A stretch of 10,287 bases of DNA from contig JAXIUW010228840.1 of the NCBI GenBank assembly GCA_035591015.1, forward strand, positions 1 through 10,287, read 5' to 3'. Below the pieces are notes generated by a model that did not search any database, was not told where the DNA came from, and was given only the letters and a program-made list of their open reading frames with translations. Shown here piece by piece: positions 1 to 7,142 of the stretch (the stretch's first letter is position 1; each line of letters starts with the position of its first letter). The stretch comes from Cephalothrix simula. Taxonomy: Eukaryota; Nemertea; Palaeonemertea; Archinemertea; Cephalotrichidae. A program made the position numbers and the translations under genes.

Positions 1-230
1 TGCAAGCTTAAAAAGTAAGGGTAAATGTGACTGTAAAAACTCCCGACGTAGTCTTGGTGAGGAGATCATCAGGAGGAACCACTTCAGGTGGATGAGTTTC
101 GGCGCCTTTTCCTCTACTCGTACTCTGATGGCTATCCGAGCAGTTGGCTATCAAACAATAAAAGCATACATGTTGTATTATGAATTAGAAATGCACTGGC
201 AAACAAGACCACGAAATTTCCAGTTGTGTG

Positions 231-306
231 TCGGGAAATGTTGTCTCCGGCAACGTCACCTAGCACACAAGAGAAACGCTCTAACCGACTGAGCTATCTA
301 GCCGCC
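231..306 (-). repeat. tRNA-like SINE head or tRNA relic
   Basis: Read on the minus strand, this stretch starts like a tRNA. It has a pol III A box (TAGCTCAGTCGG, plus-strand 285-296) and a D stem GCTC/GAGC closing a loop of nine bases. A recognisable B box is missing at the expected distance. The region that should hold the anticodon and T arms is instead a nested hairpin, with GTTG/CAAC at about 240-254 inside TTGTGTG/CACACAA. A working tRNA is therefore unlikely. The best reading is the head of a tRNA-derived SINE or a decayed tRNA pseudogene. The outer limits are uncertain, and the body may extend towards position 100. Confidence 0.45.
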
Positions 307-1533
307 CTTAAAAGGACGATTCGATAGACAGAGTTATAGCTTCTCTTGTTGTATACCCGGTTCGGGCAAATGTTATGTGATCGAGGCACTGGCTCCATAC
401 TGCCTCCGTGACAGTGATTAAGTAGTACCCGCACTCCCAAAGCCATCCCGATAGCTCAAGGAAATGCAAAATAATTTGCTATAAAACAATATGGGAGGGG
501 GTAAGTAACCTTTTCTTAGCGGCAATCGCGATGAGAACTTTCCAATGGTGTATAGTTTATACACGTACAGCCAAAAGAGGGCGTTAAAATTTTTTACCTC
601 AACCTCAACCGCAGCTCCTCCGCACAAAAAGTGATCTATAGTAAGTAGATAATTACACTGTTAATTTTTTCTAGTGAAAACACTAGATTTTTTAGGTAAA
701 TTCTACCAAAGAAATTTAGGTAATTTGGTAATTTTTTCGGACGACATAAATCGTTTTAGAAGTAGAAACTAAGTTTTAAAAATAAAGTTTTGAATTTAAA
801 AAAAGAAAGAAAAATCTTAAGATTTTATTCAATAACAATAAAAATAGTCCGAATTGTTATTTACAGAGAAACCGAATTATTATGGATAATAATACGCGTT
901 TTAAATTGAATAGGAGTAATGCGGTCCTTGTGTTACTCAGATGAATGAAACCGATATCTTTTCATTGTATTATACGGGGTATTATACAATCTATTTACAA
1001 TCGATCAAGAATGCTGATTTCAATCGACTGGACTATTTAATTTAGGGTTATTCAGGTGGAAAGAGGAGGCAAAATATCCGATTGATAATGTTATACAAAA
1101 TAATTGAAAATATACATTTTTAGAAGTCCGAAATTTTATGAAATAAAAATTCTTGTTTAACGTTTTAGGTCTCCTCTTACAAAGTTTCAGGTGTGACGCC
1201 AAGGGAAAAAAATTTATTTTGTAAATTTTACCAAACTTTGTACCCGAATAATTTTGGTGATTTAACCAGAGGCAAATTTTGGTATCAACCACCTCCTCTT
1301 AGCCACTTGACGCTAAGAGGTAAGCAATGCCCACGTATCATTGTATCAGCTATGAGAGCAGCTGCAGCCAAGTTTAATCGTCTGGTACGTCACGTGACGA
1401 CAGGTTAAACCTTAGTAGTGGCCTCGGAAAGAAGCTAGAGATAAGGAATAAGGACTTCGAGTTTAAATAAGAATAATATTCAAACAAAAATATAATCTAT
1501 TGTGCTTTTTACCTGGTTCGTATCCCGTCACTA
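307..1533. other. Gene-free AT-rich stretch
   Basis: No gene is supported here. Open frames are short, have low-complexity composition and resemble no family I know. Small symmetric sequences are present: CTAGTG-AAAA-CACTAG at 671-686, the 14-bp palindrome AAATCTTAAGATTT at 812-825, AATAACAAT/ATTGTTATT at 831-861, a 12-nt inverted repeat with one mismatch at 964-990, CCTCTTAGC/GCTAAGAGG near 1293-1318 and the 12-bp palindrome CGTCACGTGACG at 1388-1399. In AT-rich DNA most of these can arise by chance. The last two are richer in G+C and less expected. Confidence 0.6.
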
Positions 1534-1826
1534 CCGCCCTAAAAATGTCCGTTTCTGTTTTAAAATGCAGGAGCTCCAAGTTTTAGATCGGTTTTTGGCG
1601 TGAGAAAGTCTGATTTTCACAAAAAAACAGCTGATAAACACTTGTTAAACCAATTAAAAACTATCTAATATTACTTCCTCCAGTCTAGTAGAACACTTTT
1701 AAATTGGAATTTTATGGCATGAATGAGCCCGAACTTAAATTAAAACCGATCTAATAAAACTTCCATCTCAGGTTAGATCGCAAAAATGTCCTAAATTTTA
1801 GATCAGAAATGGACATTTTAGGACGG
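1534..1826. mobile_element. Probable small inverted-repeat element (MITE-like)
   Basis: The ends are inverted copies of each other. The left end (1534-1557) begins CCGCCCTAAAAATGTCC. The right end (1804-1826), read in reverse complement, begins CCGTCCTAAAATGTCC. They differ by two substitutions and one single-base gap over about 24 bp. Inside lies a direct repeat of 26 bp: 1653-1678 and 1739-1764 both read ATTAAAA, then a CTAAT core, then ACTTCC, with a period of 86 bp. No open frame and no clear target-site duplication are visible, so the superfamily is unknown. It could also be a piece of a longer repeat or a Helitron-type sequence. Confidence 0.5.
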
Positions 1827-2511
1827 TTTTCATCTCATAGAAGATTAAGTTGACAGGATATTATAACTTACTTAAAAATGGGCGTTCTATCTAATAACAA
1901 GCCTTGCAGTTCCGCAAATTACCTTTTCTTTCAAAAAAAAAATTATAATATAAGTTCAACATTTTGATACTAGGTGGCAGAAATTTATATTTGAAGCCAT
2001 TTCTGAAGCCTTATACCTAAAAAGTTTTGCTATAATCACCAAAAAGTTGAAGTAACGTTTATTACATAAAATGTTGGTTCTACAGCACCTGAAAATTTGT
2101 GGCAAATTTTTACCAAATGTTTTAAAGTAACTTTTATTAATTTGCATTTAAATTTTTTAGGCAATGCACTACCTAAACTAAAGTAAAATTGCGAAAATGA
2201 TTCATGTGACATTAAACATTACCAAAAAAATTTAGTTGTGAACAATTTTTTAGGTAAAATGGTTATTCGAAAGCGTCAAGCATCTTGCATCGTCATTTGA
2301 TATTTTGATCCACGTTCAAAATTTTATTCGTTTTTAGTGTAATTATTCACAAACGATCTTTTTACCTGTTTTTACCAACTATCTTTTTACAAAACACCAT
2401 TCATAATTATTTGTCTGGTTTTCGTAAAATGTTTCAGATTACAAAATGTCATTCATGTTATTTTTTACTCCAACAGCTGTGAAACGGAAAGTCAAGCAAT
2501 TGCCAGGGGTA
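1827..2511. other. Gene-free AT-rich stretch
   Basis: No coding exon is supported. A short motif recurs: AAGTAACGTTTATTA at 2050-2064 and AAGTAACTTTTATTA at 2125-2139, 75 bp apart with one difference. Several TTTTACCAAA-like words lie around them. A 14-nt inverted repeat with one mismatch (2219-2232 and 2244-2257) could fold into a hairpin with an 11-nt loop. This probably represents old repeat debris. An upstream exon of the CUB gene could be hidden here, but I cannot identify one. Confidence 0.5.
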
Positions 2512-2519
2512 TATTGAAG
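2512..2519. repeat. 8-bp target-site duplication, left copy
   Basis: TATTGAAG occurs here and again at 2623-2630, exactly bordering the two ends of the 103-bp palindrome. An 8-bp duplication fits hAT, P or Merlin type transposition. Confidence 0.8.
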
Positions 2520-2622
2520 CATGGGGGTCTGTAGTCTGTCCCCCTCCGGGAGGAGATCTTTCGAAGAAAGACTTTCTTCGAAAGACCTCCTCCCGGAGGG
2601 GGACAGATTACAGACAGCCATG
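2520..2622. mobile_element. 103-bp palindromic MITE with 8-bp target-site duplication
   Basis: The element is symmetric about base 2571. A left arm of 51 nt (2520-2570) and a right arm of 51 nt (2572-2622) match in inverted orientation with only four mismatches. It starts CATGGGGGTCTG and ends CAGACAGCCATG. It is much richer in G+C than its surroundings, with a CCCCCTCCGGGAGGAG core in each arm. Identical 8-bp copies of TATTGAAG sit immediately outside. It has no coding capacity and no loop beyond one base. The duplication length points to a hAT, P or Merlin transposase acting in trans. The termini do not clearly match a standard hAT end, so the superfamily stays open. The low divergence between arms and the intact duplication suggest recent insertion. 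Confidence 0.85.
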
Positions 2623-2630
2623 TATTGAAG
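2623..2630. repeat. 8-bp target-site duplication, right copy
   Basis: This is the second copy of TATTGAAG. It is identical to 2512-2519 and directly abuts the right end of the palindromic element. Confidence 0.8.
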
Positions 2631-2895
2631 GAATTCTACAACCAAAAATAGCAATTTTAACATACAAAGTCCCAAAAAGTCCAAAAAATAGTGTATTTTT
2701 GGGTCCTTTTTGGTAAATTATTGAAAATTTATTATGTTTTTAGCTAGCCTCTGACACCTAAGTGAACCCTTGTAGCTTTGGGAGATGAGTAGTATCTCAG
2801 GGCTGATCTTCAATGGAGAGCTCCATAGATAGCCCAATAGATTGCTCAATTAAAATTTGTAGGCCTTACTATCGATACTTTTTATTTTATTTTAG

Positions 2896-3079
2896 AATGC
2901 AAATTTGACATAAGAGTTGATGGATGCAGCCGTGGATGCAGTATAGTTTCACCTGGGTATCCTGGAATATATCCTCCACATCTAAAATGTGAATATAAGC
3001 TTCATCATTCAAATGGTAAACGGGTAGAATTCACATTTGGTGGTATAGGATTTAGAGGAAAATTTGACTTAAAACAAAG
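2896..3079 (+). CDS. CUB-domain protein, exon encoding the first half of a CUB domain
   Basis: CUB domains are extracellular beta-sandwich modules found in secreted or membrane proteins, where they bind proteins and sometimes calcium. The exon follows a pyrimidine-rich acceptor (TTTATTTTATTTTAG) and ends AAACAAAG before GTAAGC, a good donor. Codons run from 2898 with two leading bases, so the upstream intron is phase 1 and the downstream one phase 2. Of the 60 full residues, Cys1 and Cys31 have the spacing of the first CUB disulfide. SPGYPGIYPP at 18-27 and KCEY at 30-33 are typical CUB signatures. Cys10 and Cys14 are an extra pair not found in the standard fold and may bond to each other. 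The rest of the domain is in exon 5307-5510. The protein upstream, including any signal peptide, lies outside this exon and was not found. The specific family member cannot be named. Confidence 0.85.
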
Positions 3080-3474
3080 GTAAGCATTATGTTTATGACC
3101 AGATTACAAAAACGTTTTACCAAAGGTGTTAATTAAGCTAAACAGAACGATGCAGTATATTCATAGGATGTATTTCCCAAAACCATTTGTGACAACATTA
3201 TTACCTCTTGTGTACTTTTTATCATAAATATGTAAAGGACCTAGATGGGAAACACGCCTCACCAAAGTTTTAAAAAAACAAATGCTTTCCGATAGCCTTT
3301 AAAGTTTATACACAATTTAACTTTTATCACCATTGAACAAAATTTGGAATATCTTGCAGCAGCATTCTTCTATTTCAGAATTGTACATTATTATTATATA
3401 TTATAATTATAAGATATCATTTGCAAATTTAATATGTATTTTAATATGCCCCTGGGCTTAAAAAAATTGATGAA

Positions 3475-3640
3475 AATAGTTACGTGTTTTTTATGATTAC
3501 ACAGTGAACAAGGCCTCGGCTTTAAGTATTCTTCGCCCTGTGGGGTACCATTGTTTGTGCATGTGATGTATTGTCTTCTTATTGTGATTGTATATACTGT
3601 TTTGTCTATTATAATAAAATTATTGATTACTGATTGAAGT
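3475..3640 (+). repeat. Possible retroposon 3' tail
   Basis: This stretch is locally less AT-rich (GGCCTCGGC and CGCCCTGTGGGG around 3512-3545). It then passes into a T-rich segment, an AATAAAAT signal and the short repetitive end ATTGATTACTGATTGA at about 3620-3636. This layout resembles the 3' untranslated end of CR1- or RTE-like LINEs, whose termini are often short tandem words. No coding sequence and no target-site duplication are visible, so this is a weak call. Confidence 0.3.
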
Positions 3641-3832
3641 TGAATCTTAGCAAACAAAAGGATACAAAACGTAATCTTGTTCTACAGGTTGCAAGAACAC
3701 AAGTTACAACCTGATATTTCAATAGATAATGCTATTATGCTACGATAGCCAATATGATATAGTTGCAACTAATGCGCTTCGTATGTTTTTTTAAAGCTTA
3801 GGCCTTGTTATAATGACTTAATTCATACGATC

Positions 3833-3940
3833 GTCTGAGCATATCATAACCTTATTAATTTTATGGCCAATTGATTTAACACAACAATGCACATTCCTAA
3901 ACGCCAGTAATTAACATATTAAATATCACAATGTTTAGAC
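3833..3940. repeat. Short dispersed repeat, copy 1, with inverted ends
   Basis: This copy begins GTCTGAGCATATCATAACC and ends ATATCACAATGTTTAGAC. The end in reverse complement (GTCTAAACATTGTGATAT) resembles its own start and is nearly identical to the start of copy 2 at 4243. The interior, about 90 bp from AACC to ATTAA, matches copy 2 closely and includes GCCAATTGATTTAACACAAC. It looks like a MITE of about 108 bp. No coding capacity is seen. Confidence 0.6.
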
Positions 3941-4242
3941 GGTATGCATGAATATGAAAGATAATATATATTAAAAGATAGTAGTGTTCTTATATTATTT
4001 AAAATAATGTTATATTCACCATGAATTAGCTGTGAAAAAAGTCTATTTCTTCGCTCCAAATATTAACATGGCAGCCATAGTATTCCACAAAAAAAAAACG
4101 TAGTAACAATAGAGGGTGTCTTATAAAACCATTGCCTTTTGCGAATAATATGAAATGTCGCCAGACGTCACTGAATAATTAATCTAAACCAATCAAAAGT
4201 CCATGAAATATCTTAATCGGCTTATGCACGCTTTATGAATGA

Positions 4243-4371
4243 GTCTAAACATTGTGATAACCTAATTAATTTTATAGCCAATTGATTTAACACAACAATG
4301 CACATTGCACATTCCTAAACACCAGTAATTAACATATTAGATATCATTATATCATTACATGAATCTAAACA
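4243..4371. repeat. Short dispersed repeat, copy 2
   Basis: This is a second copy of the element at 3833-3940, in the same orientation and about 410 bp downstream. It starts GTCTAAACATTGTGATAACC. Its first 16 bases from GTCTAAAC are the exact reverse complement of the end of copy 1 (3925-3940), which shows that the family has terminal inverted repeats. It carries a small internal duplication (CACATTGCACATTCC, where copy 1 has CACATTCC). Its right end has diverged or been lost, so the true boundary is unclear. Confidence 0.6.
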
Positions 4372-4436
4372 TAAAACGAACGTCCGAATAATTGTGAAAC
4401 AGGTGAGGCACGTTTTCTATCTAAATCTGGTAGATA

Positions 4437-4773
4437 CATAAAAATCCACACTAAATTATAGAATTTATGCCAACGTTTCAAGGATCAACTGATCCCCATT
4501 TTCAAGACAAAATTTTTAAAAATTTAAAATTAATTAAAAAACTTTTTTTAACTGATTTTAAATTTTATAATATTATCAGTTTGGAGTGTGATTCGATGTG
4601 TAATTTGAGAAAAAACACGAGCACGAAGTGCGAGTGTTTTTTCAAGAATTACGCATCGAATCACTCTCCGAACCGTAATTATATAATTATAACTTTAAAA
4701 TGGGGATCAGTTGATCCTTAAAACTTTGGCGCAAATAAATTCTAAATTCTATAATTCAGTGTGGATTTTTATG
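4437..4773. mobile_element. 337-bp Tc1/mariner-type foldback MITE with TA duplication
   Basis: TA dinucleotides (4435-4436 and 4774-4775) flank termini that read CATAAAAATCCACACT inward on both sides. The terminal inverted repeats run about 66 nt on the left and 76 nt on the right. They end in the shared block AGGATCAACTGATCCCC and differ mainly by a ~10-20 bp indel. A second, inner inverted repeat is centred on 4625-4627: arms 4583-4624 and 4628-4669 pair with few mismatches and close on GAGCAC-GAA-GTGCGAG flanked by A and T runs. A ~58-bp AT-rich block at 4505-4562 occurs only in the left half. The element encodes no transposase and would depend on one elsewhere. A weak 84-codon frame inside it is a by-product of the repeat. 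Confidence 0.85.
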
Positions 4774-4876
4774 TATTAACGCCAATACAGTGTTTTTTAA
4801 ATATCTAAATATGGTAGGTTAGAATTAGATAAGAAACCGATTCTTAAAGTTGTCCACGTAGGTTCGTAGTTGTAGA

Positions 4877-4980
4877 GTCGTGCTAGCCGAGCGGTCTAAT
4901 GTGCAGTCCTTCATTCTCTAAATATCTGAAGGGCGCGGGTTCGATCCCTGGGTCCGCCGAGTGCTCTCGGGGTCTCAATG
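4877..4980 (+). repeat. tRNA-derived SINE head (Ser/Leu-type tRNA relic)
   Basis: A pol III A box (TAGCCGAGCGG, 4884-4894) and a perfect B box (GGTTCGATCC, 4938-4947) are 43 bases apart. That spacing fits a class II tRNA such as Ser or Leu. A hairpin CTTCA/TGAAG lies between them. The predicted acceptor strand GTCGTGC does not pair with the sequence after the T arm (GGTCCGCC), and the T stem has only four pairs including a wobble. It is therefore not a functional tRNA. The non-tRNA stretch after it fits the body of a SINE, whose 3' end I cannot place. Confidence 0.65.
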
Positions 4981-5306
4981 TTTCTTTGTATAAATTACAT
5001 ACGAAATATTTTTAGGTTAATCAAACATGATTTTTATGACCAGGAAAATGAATCTATGAAACAAGAAAATGAATCTACGATATTTGAAAGATATTTTCCA
5101 CCCATTTTTCCGATTATAAGGTGATACATTTAAAAAAATGAAGTCATGATTTACGCCCCGGTTACGTCAAAAATGCATTGCGAAGGAGATAAAGTTTTCG
5201 CAGATTTCCACACATTAAATTTTTGAATTATTATTGATAGAAATAGACCCAATGAAAAATAGAACAAAAAATGTTATCAATTAATAACATAAATATTTCC
5301 TTATAG

Positions 5307-5510
5307 CCCAGACTGCAAAGAAGATTATATAAAAGTATATGATGGTGACTCGGAAAAAGCACCTCTAATAGGAAAATTCTGTGGTATGGAAGGCTACAAT
5401 CTAATTTCACGAAACCCTTCCATCCTCGTTGTATTCAAGTCAACAAGTGATGTAGCACCTTGGAGCTACAATGGTTTTCAGGCTATGTACACAGAACGTT
5501 GGAAGTGTAG
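5307..5510 (+). CDS. CUB-domain protein, exon encoding the second half of a CUB domain
   Basis: This exon completes the CUB module begun at 2896-3079. After the split serine codon come DCKEDYIKVYDG (third conserved Cys and the acidic strand), GKFCG (fourth Cys), ISRNPSILVVFKSTSD and NGFQAMY, all in the order expected of CUB domains. Together the exons encode about 128 residues, close to one domain plus short linkers. The Asp in KEDY and the SD pair near the end could contribute to the calcium site known in some CUB domains; that is inference. Reading continues past TGT-AG into GTATTA, a plausible donor at 5511 and phase 2. If that donor is not used, translation stops at TAA 5515-5517 after ERWKCRY, so the end is uncertain. 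The gene family beyond CUB cannot be specified. Confidence 0.85.
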
Positions 5511-5692
5511 GTATTAAATCAGAACATACATTAATTCATTAATAGCTTCTAGTTTAGTTTGTCTCTATTTCGCTCTTAATTTATTTGGGCCCTAGAAATG
5601 AGTATTAATTGTGTGCCGTATTCAGGGAACCGCTTTTGCCGATACATTTGCCGATACTGCCGAGCAGGTGGCCTAGCTCCTTTGTCTAATTA

Positions 5693-5700
5693 TTACGATA
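5693..5700. repeat. 8-bp target-site duplication, left copy
   Basis: TTACGATA occurs here and at 5829-5836 on either side of the palindromic element. The sister tandem unit has it only once, at 6036-6043, representing the unoccupied site. Confidence 0.75.
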
Positions 5701-5828
5701 GGCTTATTGCTCTATCGGTTGCATAAAGCGAACGGTCCTTGATCCCATACTAATACATCGACTAAAGAAGCTGTATTAGTATTGGTTTAAGGGCCGTTCA
5801 CTATTAGCAACCGATAGAGCAATACATC
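5701..5828. mobile_element. 128-bp palindromic MITE inserted in the tandem repeat
   Basis: Two arms of about 50-55 nt face each other across a short loop near 5761-5771. Both outer ends contain TATTGCTCTATCGGTTGC when read inward, and the inner parts share GTATTAGTAT and GCCGTTC/GAACGGT blocks with scattered mismatches. The extreme termini, GGCT and (in reverse complement) GATG, differ. The 8-bp duplication TTACGATA and the intact sister site show that this is a true insertion of a hAT-, P- or Merlin-like element. The sequence differs from the 2520-2622 element. It has no coding capacity. Confidence 0.8.
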
Positions 5829-5836
5829 TTACGATA
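5829..5836. repeat. 8-bp target-site duplication, right copy
   Basis: This second copy of TTACGATA is followed by CGGAAAGG. That matches the continuation GGGAAGGG in the uninterrupted sister unit after 6043. Confidence 0.75.
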
Positions 5837-6215
5837 CGGAAAGGTATCAATCAATTTTACTATTCATCGCAAAAACCTCGCCGATATTGTCAAGCGTGCC
5901 GATCATGACCTGGTTACTTGACCGAACGAGCTAGATAAGGAAGGGTACCAAACTGTAGTTTTCGGGGTCGAACATTAGACCAGCCGATATTGGCGCTCGC
6001 GCCGATTAGGTGATCCTGGTTGCTTTGTCTAACTATTACGATAGGGAAGGGTGATTATTCATGGCACATATACCTCGCCCATATCGCCGACCGTGCCGAT
6101 CGGCAATATCGGCATGATCCTTAAAAGTTTTGATACCGCTCCAATATTTTTCGTTCTTTCTGTGATTAAGTCTTTTTTTATCTCTAAGTAAATTCTTAAG
6201 CAAATATATTTCATT

Positions 6216-6833
6216 ATGACATTTCGTACATTTATTAAGGATTTCAAAAATGCTCTAAAGGAAGAAGACTGCAGAACTTTGATCCATGAAAAATTTGTAC
6301 AACCAATTGTTGATATTTATGAAAGACTTATTGAAATGCTATATACTCTTAAAAATAATGTAGAAAATTTAGAATAATATGGAAGAAAACATAGTTTACG
6401 CATAAAAAACATAAATGAATCTGAACTTAAAGATATATCAACGGATGAATTTGTTGTGAAATTTGTTAAGGAAAAGTTGGAGTATGATCTAAATCCTGTG
6501 GATATAGATATTTCTCATAAATTGTCCAAAGAACCCATCAATGGTAAATTTAACGTTATTGTGAAAATGACCAGAAGAAATGAAAGAAATGACATCTTTT
6601 CACGAAAAAGGAAACTTAAAGGATCTGGGATGGTAATAAATGAGGATCTGATCTCTAAAAGAAGGGTCATTGTTGGTAAGCTGGGTAATCTGCATTGGAA
6701 TAAAAAGATTCATTCATTTTGGACTAAGGAAGGTAATATTTATTATAAACCAAATGGAAATGTCACTCATGGTAAGCGTATTGATGTGAATTTAATAAGA
6801 GTACATAAGGAACATGAACAGAAAAATTTTTAA
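6216..6833 (+). pseudogene. LINE ORF1-like protein, interrupted by one nonsense codon
   Basis: ORF1 proteins of L1/CR1-like retrotransposons are RNA-binding chaperones that coat the element's transcript. From ATG 6216 the frame encodes a short charged N-terminal segment likely to form a coiled coil (YERLIEMLYTLKNNVENLE). It then meets TAA at 6375-6377 and continues in the same frame as YGRKHSLRIKNINE to a normal stop at 6831-6833. The family usually has a glutamine codon at the nonsense position, before Y-[GS]-R, so a single C-to-T change explains the stop. Later segments typical of the ORF1 core are DIDISHKLSKE, FNVIVKMTRRNERNDIF and KGSGMVINEDLISKR. An in-frame stop at 6189-6191 limits the start. 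The frame is otherwise intact over about 205 codons, so decay looks recent. Confidence 0.75.
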
Positions 6834-6878
6834 TTTGATGTTTTGGATCATGAAAAAAAAAATAGTTTGGAATTTTAA

Positions 6879-7142
6879 GTTCTTAGATTTGTTTATAGGT
6901 TTCATCATAATAATCTTCCCTTGGCTTTTAGGTCTTACTTTGGGTATGCATCAGACATTCACCAATATAACACTCGATATGCTGCTAATTTTAATTTTCA
7001 TCCTGACATTTTTCATACAAATTATGGTCTAAGATCGCCGTCTTATACCGGTTCTAAGTTGTGGGCTCAAATTAATTTAAATTCAAAGCATTTGCCTGAA
7101 ACTACTTTTAAAAATTACTGTTTTACTAGATATAATGCATAA
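6879..7142 (+). pseudogene. C-terminal fragment of a LINE reverse-transcriptase ORF2
   Basis: About 87 codons, in the same frame as the ORF1-like sequence just upstream, match the tail that follows the reverse-transcriptase domain in CR1/L2/Jockey-type LINEs. The segments FVYRFHHNNLP, DIHQYNTR, TNYGLRSPSYTGSKLW and LPETTFKNYCF appear in the usual order, ending at TAA 7140-7142. The endonuclease and the whole catalytic reverse-transcriptase core are absent, since only 42 bases separate the ORF1 stop from the stop that bounds this fragment (6876-6878). The joint lies somewhere in 6834-6880. Start residues depend on that joint and are not a real initiation site. The element cannot move itself. 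Confidence 0.75.

Larger units (their letters stand above)
3080..5306 (+). other. Phase-2 intron splitting the CUB domain
   Basis: The intron opens with GTAAGC at 3080 and closes with TTTCCTTATAG at 5306. The two bases AG left by the upstream exon combine with the C at 5307 to restore an open reading frame through the domain, which supports both borders. The intron is 2227 bp and is loaded with repeats: a possible retroposon tail (3475-3640), a duplicated ~110-bp repeat (3833-3940 and 4243-4371), a foldback transposon (4437-4773) and a tRNA-derived SINE (4877-4980). A two-copy 21-bp direct repeat with GAAAATGAATCTA at 5044 and 5065 lies further on. No additional exon is apparent. Confidence 0.75.
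5622..6121. repeat. Diverged ~105-bp tandem repeat rich in GCCGAT words
   Basis: At least three degenerate units align. Equivalent points are GCCTAGCTCCTTTGTCTAAT at 5671, CCTGGTTACTTGACC at 5909 and CCTGGTTGCTTTGTCTAAC at 6015. Each is followed by a GATARGGAAGGGT-like segment, then CCTCGCC-ATAT and GTGCCGATC words. Once the inserted element at 5701-5828 and its duplicated site are removed, the spacing is about 102 and 106 bp. The array has more G+C than its flanks and contains local palindromes such as TGCCGATCGGCA near 6093-6104. It is probably a satellite-type array or the subterminal repeat of a larger element. Confidence 0.7.

Noticed and set aside
231-306. Functional tRNA gene on the minus strand
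   Set aside because: Only the A box and D arm are good. The B box and anticodon arm are not recognisable.
1193-1408. 71-codon open frame on the plus strand
   Set aside because: It has no family resemblance, and nothing in its codon use, splice borders or neighbours supports it.
2439-2684. 81-codon open frame on the minus strand
   Set aside because: Its centre is the 103-bp palindrome, which encodes a mirrored peptide by symmetry. The rest has no recognisable content.
4467-4721. 84-codon open frame on the plus strand
   Set aside because: It lies wholly inside the foldback element and reads through both inverted-repeat arms. Its composition follows the repeat and shows no family motif.
5515-5517. 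TAA as the natural end of the CUB protein
   Set aside because: It is possible but not preferred. A donor-like AG/GTATTA lies just before it, and the sequence after the domain looks like a linker rather than a defined C terminus.
5622-6121. CRISPR-like array
   Set aside because: The units are long, diverged, lack identical short repeats with unique spacers, and sit in eukaryotic repeat-rich DNA.
6814-7032. Hydrophobic 72-codon frame that looks like a membrane protein
   Set aside because: It is the wrong frame over the reverse-transcriptase tail, which has clear family motifs in the overlapping frame. T-rich DNA gives hydrophobic residues by default.
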